Part shown: positions 25,943-32,992 of the stretch, one piece after another
How positions within the stretch are numbered: the first letter of the stretch is position 1
Layout of the letters: every line of letters starts with the position of its first letter
Assembly (NCBI GenBank): GCA_958403385.1
Contig: CATXXC010000003.1
Coordinates: 78,839 to 142,838 of the forward strand
DNA from: an uncultured Collinsella sp.
Lineage (GTDB): Bacteria > Actinomycetota > Coriobacteriia > Coriobacteriales > Coriobacteriaceae
Reading direction: 5' to 3'
Length of the DNA: 64,000 nt
Translations under genes and position numbers: made by a program
The notes under the pieces: model-generated
Told to the model about the DNA's origin: nothing
Seen by the model: the letters and a program-made list of their open reading frames with translations, nothing else
Databases searched by the model: none

Positions 25943-27505
25943 GTGTTTGATCGTTCGCTAGTATTGCTGTCCCGCAGCATCTTTACCGGCCTTTCCGATG
26001 AACCGATCGACGGATATGTTTCGATTCGCGGTAATCGCATCGAATCCGTGGGCGCCTCTGATCGGGCTGCCGAATATACTGCGCATGCGGACGAGGTTCG
26101 CGACCTTGGCTCCAGAACCGTCATGGCAGGCCTTGTCGACGTGCACACGTTCTTTACCGGCTGGGTGCTCCGTCGCATCGGCGCCGATCTTATCGATGCG
26201 ACCTCGGCAGATGATGTTTTCACCGCGATGTCGAATTGGAAGGAGGAGCGGCCCCAGGCCCCTATGGCGTTGGGCATGAACCTTCCGGAGACCCTTATGG
26301 GTGACGACTTGGTTGATATGTTGGACGAGAAGTTCTCATCCACGCCTGCCGTCGCCTTTACTGCCGGCGCGGAGACCTGCGTGCTCAACTCCGCCGCATC
26401 TGCGCGCTATGGTTTTACGCCCGAGGCTTGCTATGCCGAGATGATTTGGCACCTTATGCGCGATTATCTACCTCTTCAGGAAGTCCGCGATGCGTATGGC
26501 GACTACATGACCATGCTTAACTCCCGTGGCGTCACCGCCATCAAGGAGATGTGCTTTGACGATTATTACGGATTTGCGGACGAGATGTATCGCCGCGAGC
26601 AGGAAGGCGAACTTACGGTTAGGGTCGACATGATGAGCCAGCCCGTCGGGCATGGAGCCGACCTTGATTACGCCTGCTCGGCGCGCGACCGCTTCCAAGG
26701 AGACTTCGTCAGGTTCTCCGGCTTCAATCGCATGACCGATCGCGGCGTGTGGTGCGGCCTGGCCGAGATGATCGATCCCTACGAGGAGGGGGCCGATGCG
26801 GGTGCCGGCGGAAAGACCGTGGTCGAGGAGCCCGAATGGGACCTCATCTCTCGCGAGCTGTCCGAGATCGATGCCCAGGGATTCCGCTACTCCCTGCATT
26901 GCCAGGGGGATGGGGCCGTTCGCAAGACGATCGACCTGTATGAGCGGCTACCGCGTGATGAGTCGGGAAGGCTCGCTCGCAGGCATTCGATTACGGACCT
27001 TGAGAACTCCGATCCAGCTGACCTGGCGCGCATGGGCGCCATCGGCGGTATCTGCGAGGTCTATCCCCAGATCCTTACTCTTGATAAGCGCGAGGATTGC
27101 CTTTCGACCATGCGTCGCCAGATAGGAGAGAAGAGGCTCTCCCGCAGCTGGAACCGTCGCGCCATGGTGGATGGCGGATGTGTGCTGTGCTGCGGAACCG
27201 ATCTTCCCCTCCTTATCCCGCATCTAGGAGATTCGATCTACAGCGCCTGCGGAGGGTACTTCGCCGACGGTTTGGACGTCAACCCGCAGAATACCGTTAG
27301 CGTTGCCGAGCTGCTGCGGGCATGGACTGCCGGGGGTTCCTACGATCTGGTTCGCGAGAACGATTTCGGCACCCTCGAGGCGGGCAAGCTCGCGGACATC
27401 TGCGTTTTGGACCGCGATATGTTTGCGGTGGACCCCAAAGATGCCAGAGACATCCAGGTCTCGCTCACGCTGAGCGATGGTCGGGTCGTGTACGAAGATT
27501 GCTAG
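25943..27505 (+). CDS. amidohydrolase family 3 (YtcJ-like) protein
   Basis: A 520-residue cytoplasmic protein with GTG start after AGGAGGTGCCC. Features: N-terminal strand region GYVSIRGNRIESVG, the first metal motif as GLVDVHTFF (family: D-x-H-x-H; here the second His is replaced by Phe), HCQGDGAV, a late Asp in CCGTDLPLLIP, and the C-terminal TLEAGKLADICVLDRD. Members hydrolyse amide or related C-N bonds. The lost metal ligand suggests a mononuclear site or altered chemistry. In the Salmonella fra locus an asparaginase occupies a comparable role, so this protein might act on the amine part of the imported conjugate. That is inference. Confidence 0.8.
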   Translation: MFDRSLVLLSRSIFTGLSDEPIDGYVSIRGNRIESVGASDRAAEYTAHADEVRDLGSRTVMAGLVDVHTFFTGWVLRRIGADLIDATSADDVFTAMSNWKEERPQAPMALGMNLPETLMGDDLVDMLDEKFSSTPAVAFTAGAETCVLNSAASARYGFTPEACYAEMIWHLMRDYLPLQEVRDAYGDYMTMLNSRGVTAIKEMCFDDYYGFADEMYRREQEGELTVRVDMMSQPVGHGADLDYACSARDRFQGDFVRFSGFNRMTDRGVWCGLAEMIDPYEEGADAGAGGKTVVEEPEWDLISRELSEIDAQGFRYSLHCQGDGAVRKTIDLYERLPRDESGRLARRHSITDLENSDPADLARMGAIGGICEVYPQILTLDKREDCLSTMRRQIGEKRLSRSWNRRAMVDGGCVLCCGTDLPLLIPHLGDSIYSACGGYFADGLDVNPQNTVSVAELLRAWTAGGSYDLVRENDFGTLEAGKLADICVLDRDMFAVDPKDARDIQVSLTLSDGRVVYEDC

Positions 27506-27513
27506 GAGAGGAG

Positions 27514-28380
27514 ATGCCCAGCATGGATTTAAACGCTTCCGCGCCCCGCCTGCGTCGCGAGCAGGTCGCCGGCATGAACATTCACTACATCATGTGGTCG
27601 CTCGATTATTTCCTTGATGTTCAGCAGCGCCTTGGCTTCAAAACCATCGAGCTTTGGGCGGCCGAGCCGCACGTGACGCTGGACCACACGGGGTATTTCG
27701 AGGCCGACAAGCTTCGCCGCAAGATCGAGTCCCGCGGACTCTCCGGGAGCTCCCTGTGCCCGGAGAACGTGGTGTATCCGTGGCAGTACGCTGCCAGAAA
27801 GCCCCTCCACGCGCAGCGGAGCCTCGCTTACTTCAAGCACGGCATCGAGCTCGCCGAGGTGCTCGGCGCCCCGTATATGTCCATCAACTCCGGTTGGGGC
27901 GATTGGGACGAGGACCGCGAGGAAGCTTGGAAGCGCTCTGCCGAGCACTTGGCGATTCTTGCGGACTATGCCGGCGAGCACGGCGTGACCCTCTGCATGG
28001 AGAGCCTGAGGCCGGAAGAGAGCAACTTGGTGGTTACACTCGCGGATGCCAGGCGCATGCTTGACCAAGTAGCCAACCCGCACCTTACTCCAATGGTGGA
28101 CACTACTGCTATGGGAGTCGCCGGCGAGAGCCTTGAAGAGTGGTTTGCCGAGTTTGGCGATGGTGCCATAAGGAACATGCACTTCATTGATGGCGACCCA
28201 TACGGCCATCTGGTTTGGGGCGATGGAAAGCACAGCATGGACGATTTCGTGCGTGTCCTCAACGCGCATGGGTTCGAGGGCTATCTTGGCCAGGAGATCA
28301 CCGATGGAAGGTATTTCGATGATCCCGCAGCAGCGGACCGGCGCAACATGGACGCCTTCGAGAGGTATTTTGTCGACTAG
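27514..28380 (+). CDS. sugar phosphate isomerase/epimerase (FrlC-like)
   Basis: A 288-residue TIM-barrel protein (xylose isomerase-like). Start MPSMDLNAS at 27514 after AGGAG; an ATG at 27523 is an alternative. Metal ligands are readable: Glu in LCMESLRPE, Asp in PMVDTTAMG, His in NMHFIDGDP, Glu in YLGQEITDG. FrlC, the fructoselysine 3-epimerase, belongs to this family and converts psicoselysine to fructoselysine. Placed between the amidohydrolase and the SIS deglycase, an epimerase of a ketosyl-amine is the natural reading; the exact substrate is unknown. Confidence 0.82.
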   Translation: MPSMDLNASAPRLRREQVAGMNIHYIMWSLDYFLDVQQRLGFKTIELWAAEPHVTLDHTGYFEADKLRRKIESRGLSGSSLCPENVVYPWQYAARKPLHAQRSLAYFKHGIELAEVLGAPYMSINSGWGDWDEDREEAWKRSAEHLAILADYAGEHGVTLCMESLRPEESNLVVTLADARRMLDQVANPHLTPMVDTTAMGVAGESLEEWFAEFGDGAIRNMHFIDGDPYGHLVWGDGKHSMDDFVRVLNAHGFEGYLGQEITDGRYFDDPAAADRRNMDAFERYFVD

Positions 28381-28480
28381 CGCGTAGCTCCCATTCGCGT
28401 GGGGCAGTCAACACGCTTGACGAGAAGACTTGCAGTAAACGTTGGCGGATTCGTCCGCCGTATCGAAAGGAAGAATAACA

Positions 28481-29449
28481 ATGAACGCACATGATCTCAT
28501 CGCCGACGCAATCGCCGAAAAGGGCGGTTTCGATAGCGTCTTCTGGGTTGCCTGCGGCGGCTCCCTCATCGACCTGCTGCCCGCCCATGAGCTGCTTAAG
28601 CGCGAGGCGACTACGTTTGCCAGTGAGGCGTATACCGCCCGCGAGTTCGATATCATGCGTCCCAAGCGCCTGGGCGAAAAGTCCCTTGTTATCGCTTGCA
28701 GCCACTCCGGCAACACTCCCGAGGTAATCGATGCGTGCTCGATCGCCAAGGCGGCGGGCGCAACCGTTATCGCACAGACCGACAACGCCGGCTCCGGCAT
28801 CGATAACGGTGAGTGGACGTGCTGGGTATATCCGTGGGGCGAGGGAGTTCCGCAGGCGGAGGTACCCGCCGGCATCTCTTTGGCTCTCGCTGCCGAGCTC
28901 TTGGATCAGCAGGAAGGTTATGCTGACCTTGCCGATATGTACGAAGGCATCGCCAAGATGGACCGGATCCTGCCTGCGGCTCGCGAGAAGGTCAACGCCG
29001 AACTTTGCGACCGTTTCGCTGCCCTGTGCCAGGACCACAAGTTCCTGTATATCTTGGGATCCGGTCCCGTGTTTAGCCAGACCTATGGCTTCGCTATCTG
29101 CTCGCTTATGGAGATGCAGTGGCAGAGCTGCGCCTATATCCACTCCGGCGAGTACTTCCACGGCCCCTTCGAGGTGACCGAGCCCGGAGTCTTCTACTTC
29201 CTGCAGATGTCTTCCAGTGAGTGCCGAGCCATGGATGAGCGCGCCCTCGCATTCCTCGAGACCCATACCGACACTCTTATGGTGCTCGACGCCATGGAGT
29301 ACGGCATGGACCAAGTACCGGCAAGCGTTCGCGCGTTCCTTGATCCAATCCTGTTCTACGCGATGAACTGTGAGCTGCGCTCCGCTCGCGGCAAGGTGTT
29401 CGACCATCACCCGGACGTGCGTCGTTACATGGGCATCGAGAAGTACTAG
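28481..29449 (+). CDS. SIS-domain fructosamine-6-phosphate deglycase (FrlB/FraB-like)
   Basis: A 322-residue protein with two sugar isomerase domains; start MNAHDLIAD after AAAGGAAG. The first domain has the SIS signature ACSHSGNTPEVIDA. The second has HSGEYFHGPFEVTEPG, the (E/S)GE-x-x-HGP pattern of FrlB and FraB that holds the catalytic Glu/His region. These enzymes split a 6-phosphorylated Amadori compound into glucose-6-phosphate and the free amine or amino acid. With a PfkB kinase next door this is the core of an Amadori-product pathway. Glucosamine-type isomerases also use SIS domains, but this motif fits the deglycases better. A GGCGGATTCGTCCGCC hairpin lies upstream. Confidence 0.82.
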   Translation: MNAHDLIADAIAEKGGFDSVFWVACGGSLIDLLPAHELLKREATTFASEAYTAREFDIMRPKRLGEKSLVIACSHSGNTPEVIDACSIAKAAGATVIAQTDNAGSGIDNGEWTCWVYPWGEGVPQAEVPAGISLALAAELLDQQEGYADLADMYEGIAKMDRILPAAREKVNAELCDRFAALCQDHKFLYILGSGPVFSQTYGFAICSLMEMQWQSCAYIHSGEYFHGPFEVTEPGVFYFLQMSSSECRAMDERALAFLETHTDTLMVLDAMEYGMDQVPASVRAFLDPILFYAMNCELRSARGKVFDHHPDVRRYMGIEKY

Positions 29450-29547
29450 CGATTTTAGAACGGGGCGCGAAGCGCGTTGAGACGTGCGAATCCTCGCGCC
29501 TCTTCTGCTCGCCGTAGCCACGGCGGTTTACCTGAATGGAGATAACC

Positions 29548-30420
29548 ATGGCAGCCTATCCTATAAGCGTGCTCGGCTTTGGAGACAACGTTGTCGATAA
29601 GTACGAGCATATCAAGACTATGTATCCCGGCGGCAACGCAGTCAACTTCGCCGTCTTCGCCAAGAAGCTCGGTGTCGATCGCAGCGCCTACATGGGAATC
29701 TTCGGATCAGATGAGGAGGCCGAGCACGTTATAGCATCGCTTGAGGACGAGGGCGTCGAGCTTCTTCGCTGCCAGCAGGTCCTGGGCGTCAACGGCGCCG
29801 CTCGCGTGACCGTTGACAAGACCGGGGACCGTATCTTCCTGGGCTCCAATGAAGGCGGCATACGTGGCGACATGCGCTACGTGATAGACCGCTTCGCCGC
29901 CGAGTACGTCAGCGGCTTCGATTTGGTGCACAGCGGCAACTACTGCTTCACCGAGCGCGAGCTCCCCAAGATCAAGGCTGCCGGTGTGCCTATCAGCTTC
30001 GACTTCTCCGATGACTCCACCGACGAGTACTTCGAGCAGATTGCGCCATTTGTGACGTACGCCTTTATGTCCATGGGCGACGCTTCCCTGGAGGATATCA
30101 AGGCGAAGCTCGAGTGGGTGAAGGCCCTTGGCCCTCAAATCGTATGCGCGTCGCGCGGGAGCAAGGGTTCCGTCGCCTATGACGGCGAAAACTTCTACGA
30201 GCAGGGCATCAAGCCCGTGGCGCCCGAGGAGCTCAAAGACGCTATGGCGGCCGGCGATTCACTGCTGACGGCGTTTTTGGTCACCTATCTTTCCAAGAAG
30301 AAGGCCGGCGAGTGCGGCGAGGCCGCAATTCGCGAGAGCTTGGACTTCGCTGCCGGTTTTGCGGCGCAGACCTGCAAGATCGAGGGCAGTTGGGGCCACC
30401 CGCTGGTCTACGAGAACTAG
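29548..30420 (+). CDS. PfkB-family kinase (FrlD/FraD-like)
   Basis: A 290-residue ribokinase-type enzyme. The start MAAYPISVLG at 29548 follows TGGAGAT; the ATG at 29536 lies before this site and is rejected. Signatures: GFGDNVVDKYEHI, TMYPGGNAVNFAVFAKKLG, and DAMAAGDSLLTAFLVTYL, the catalytic Asp being in AAGD where most members have GAGD. FrlD phosphorylates fructoselysine at C6; it opens with the same GDN-x-VD and YPGGNAVN elements. It should supply the phosphorylated substrate for the deglycase encoded just before it. Last gene of the locus. Confidence 0.85.
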   Translation: MAAYPISVLGFGDNVVDKYEHIKTMYPGGNAVNFAVFAKKLGVDRSAYMGIFGSDEEAEHVIASLEDEGVELLRCQQVLGVNGAARVTVDKTGDRIFLGSNEGGIRGDMRYVIDRFAAEYVSGFDLVHSGNYCFTERELPKIKAAGVPISFDFSDDSTDEYFEQIAPFVTYAFMSMGDASLEDIKAKLEWVKALGPQIVCASRGSKGSVAYDGENFYEQGIKPVAPEELKDAMAAGDSLLTAFLVTYLSKKKAGECGEAAIRESLDFAAGFAAQTCKIEGSWGHPLVYEN

Positions 30421-30830
30421 TTTTTTGTCGTGGCGGGGTGTCTTGGGGCGCCCCGCATTGCGTTGGGAGTCAAGATGTCCGTTCGTGCCTGCGCGGCAGG
30501 ATTTTGCTGTGCCGATGTCTACCAGAATCTGGATCCCCTGGGTTGCATCCAAGGGGGCCTCTCAGGAGCGCTTCGAGGGGTGCTTCTTGAGTATATGAAG
30601 GCAAAAGGGATATGCAATCTTCATATACGGCCTTCTTTTAGAGGGCGTTGTCCTTACTCTTTCATCTCCTTGCTTCTGGACATTTTGTCTATAGGCAAGA
30701 GTCCATGGTCGAGACCATGGTGAAGTTCTGCGGCTAGTAATTACTGCATCACATATCTGTTGTTACCTGAGAGGCTCGCTTTTGCGGGCCTCTTTGCGTT
30801 GCTATGGAGCCCTGGCCTGTCGATAAATAA
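30421..30830 (+). other. gene-free stretch with several hairpins
   Basis: No convincing gene. GCGGGG/CCCCGC near 30432-30460 is a hairpin just after the kinase. GTATATGAAG (30591-30600) and CTTCATATAC (30619-30628) pair perfectly, while GAAGGC (30597-30602) could instead pair with GCCTTC (30630-30635), which precedes TTTT: two mutually exclusive structures. GAGGCTCGC/GCGGGCCTC at 30771-30792, followed by TTT, is a further terminator. Confidence 0.55.
30771..30796 (+). terminator. terminator hairpin
   Basis: GAGGCTCGC (30771-30779) pairs with GCGGGCCTC (30784-30792) and TTT follows. Confidence 0.6.
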
Positions 30831-30831
30831 C

Positions 30832-30861
30832 GCGCCCGCTTGCTGGGGAGCAAGCGGGCGC
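30832..30861 (-). terminator. terminator of the pknB operon
   Basis: A perfect 12-bp stem, GCGCCCGCTTGC with GCAAGCGGGCGC, 50 bases after the pknB stop; TTATTTAT follows on the minus strand. Confidence 0.7.
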
Positions 30862-30913
30862 CGTTGAGCGAATATGTTTGCGGCCATAGCCGCTGCAGGT
30901 GATGGGTTGTCGA

Positions 30914-32860
30914 CTAGTTAGTCGTCGTGTCGGAATCGTCACCCGAGGCAGAGCCAGAAAGCGAAACCGTCAGCGTGATCGTGCTGTCGGTGGACTGCTT
31001 GCCGGTGGGGGAGACGCCCGTAACGGTGGCGTTTTCGTTGCCGCTCACGGGGTTGCCGTTCTGATCGCAGAATGCGATGTTGTAGAAACCGGCGTTGTTG
31101 AGCGCGGTGACGGCGGCGGAGATGCTCTTGCCGTACAGGTTACCCGGGACGCTGGCCTTGCCGGACTTCTTGGCGATGACGACGGTGATCGTGGCACCGG
31201 GCTTCTGCTTGCCGCTAGGGTTCCAGCTAATTACGGTGCCCTCGGTAACCGAGTCGTTTTCCTGGTAGCTCACGTCGACGCCAAAGCCAGCCATGTCGAG
31301 AGCGTTGCGTGCCTGGGCCTCGGTCATGTCGGTCAGATCGGGGACGGAGGTGGTGTCAGGACCGCTGGAGACCTTATACGAGATGGTCGTGCCCTTCTCG
31401 ACTTCCTTGCCGGCATCAGTGCCCTGCTCAAAGACCTGGCCTTCGTCGGCCTCGTTGGCCTCCTCGGTTGCGTTGCCCTTCAGGCCCACGCTTGCCAGCG
31501 CGGCCTCGGCCTGGTCCTTGGTTAGGCCGACGAGCTGCGGAACCTCAACTTTCTCGGAGGGCTTGGGGCCCTTGGAGATCACCAGGTTCACCTTGGAGCC
31601 CTTGGGCTTCTTAGTGTTGCCGTTGGGGGTCTGCTCGGCAACCTTGCCCTCGTCGACATCGTCGTTATAGCTCTGGTCGACAGTTCCGACCTCAAGGCCG
31701 GCCTCCTTGATCAGCTCGATAGCGGTCTGCTGGTCCTTGTTAAGCACATCGGGCACCGTAACCTGCTCGCCCCCAAAGAGCCCGGTGGCGAAGGCCACCA
31801 CAACGCCAACCACGGCGATTGCGGCGACTACGGCGGCGATAATCTTGTTCTTGTTGGACTTGGGCTGATCGACCTCGTAGGAACCGGTGGAACCCGAGAC
31901 GGCGCTGCGGGGGTTGGTCTGTCCGCTTACGCCCGATACGGGGCGAACCATAGCGCGCGTGGAGTCAGACAGCTCACGGGTCTTGGTAGCGCCCAGGTCG
32001 CCCGCGGCGCCAATGATGCGCGTGGGCTCCGAGACGTTGACGGCACGGCCGGACAGGTAGCTGTTGAGCACCTGGCGCAGCTCGTCGGCCGTCTGGAAGC
32101 GGTTTGCCGGGTCCTTCTCCATGCACTTGAGGATGATGCGCTCCAGGTCGGCGTCGACGCCGGAGTTGATCTGGCTCGGCGGGATGGGGAGCTCGTTGAC
32201 CTGCTTGAGCGCGACCGAGATGGCGTCGTCGCCGTCAAAGGGTACGCGGCCGGTGGCACACTCGTACATGACGACACCCAGCGAGTAGATATCCGAGGTG
32301 GGGCCGAGGTCCTGGCCGCGGGTCTGCTCGGGGCTGACGTAGTGGGCGGTGCCCAGCACGTTGTTATCCTGCGTGAGGTGGCTGTTCTTGGCGCGTGCGA
32401 TGCCAAAATCCATGACCTTGATGTTGCCGTCGGGCAGCACCATGATGTTTTGCGGCTTAATGTCGCGGTGGATGATCTCGTGCTTGTGTGCGACCGAAAG
32501 CGCGGAGCTGATCTGCGAGCCGATCTGCGCGACCTTCTTGGGATCGAGGGCGCCGTGGCTCTTGATGCCGCTCTTAAGGTCGGTACCGCGCAGGTACTCC
32601 ATGACGATGTAATAGGTGTCGCCGTCCTTGCCCCAATCGTAGACGCCCACGATATAGGGGGAGGAGAGGCCGGCTGCTGCCTGGGCCTCCTGCTTAAAGC
32701 GTGCGGCGAAGGTTGCGTCGCCAGCATACTGCGGCAGCATGATCTTGACGGCTACCGTGCGGTCGAGGACCTGGTCCTGTGCACGGTAGACGGTCGCCAT
32801 GCCGCCTGTCCCCACCTTATCCTTGAGGAGGTATCTTCCCCCGAGGACCCTCTGTTCCAT
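30914..32860 (-). CDS. pknB: serine/threonine kinase PknB with PASTA repeats
   Basis: A 648-residue membrane kinase; start MEQRVLGGRY at 32860, with AGGAG five bases upstream. Kinase domain 10-270: glycine loop VGTGGMATVY, Lys39, HRD at 131-133, DFG at 151-153. One membrane helix at about 340-360 is followed by four extracellular PASTA repeats (each opening with a V-P-D/N/Q-L-like strand), then a Ser/Asp/Thr-rich end. PknB senses muropeptides or lipid II and phosphorylates cell-wall and division proteins. It is the last gene of a six-gene minus-strand operon with its phosphatase, FHA proteins and the SEDS-PBP fusion, matching the actinobacterial fhaA-fhaB-pstP-rodA-pbpA-pknA-pknB order in outline. 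Confidence 0.93.
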   Translation of the reverse strand: MEQRVLGGRYLLKDKVGTGGMATVYRAQDQVLDRTVAVKIMLPQYAGDATFAARFKQEAQAAAGLSSPYIVGVYDWGKDGDTYYIVMEYLRGTDLKSGIKSHGALDPKKVAQIGSQISSALSVAHKHEIIHRDIKPQNIMVLPDGNIKVMDFGIARAKNSHLTQDNNVLGTAHYVSPEQTRGQDLGPTSDIYSLGVVMYECATGRVPFDGDDAISVALKQVNELPIPPSQINSGVDADLERIILKCMEKDPANRFQTADELRQVLNSYLSGRAVNVSEPTRIIGAAGDLGATKTRELSDSTRAMVRPVSGVSGQTNPRSAVSGSTGSYEVDQPKSNKNKIIAAVVAAIAVVGVVVAFATGLFGGEQVTVPDVLNKDQQTAIELIKEAGLEVGTVDQSYNDDVDEGKVAEQTPNGNTKKPKGSKVNLVISKGPKPSEKVEVPQLVGLTKDQAEAALASVGLKGNATEEANEADEGQVFEQGTDAGKEVEKGTTISYKVSSGPDTTSVPDLTDMTEAQARNALDMAGFGVDVSYQENDSVTEGTVISWNPSGKQKPGATITVVIAKKSGKASVPGNLYGKSISAAVTALNNAGFYNIAFCDQNGNPVSGNENATVTGVSPTGKQSTDSTITLTVSLSGSASGDDSDTTTN

Positions 32861-32992
32861 TCCTGCTCCTAACATAACTATTCGCTCAACGATGTGTGTA
32901 GTACCTACGATGTGGCCGCTGGGGCCGTGTGGCGCGTTGCCGCTAACTCTTCGGCCGCGGCGCGCCTCGGGTGTCCGATTCGATCATGGGCA

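Noticed and set aside
28443..28458. GGCGGATTCGTCCGCC hairpin as a terminator inside the sugar-amine operon
   Set aside because: There is no T-run and the ribosome binding site follows within ten bases; at most it affects mRNA stability.
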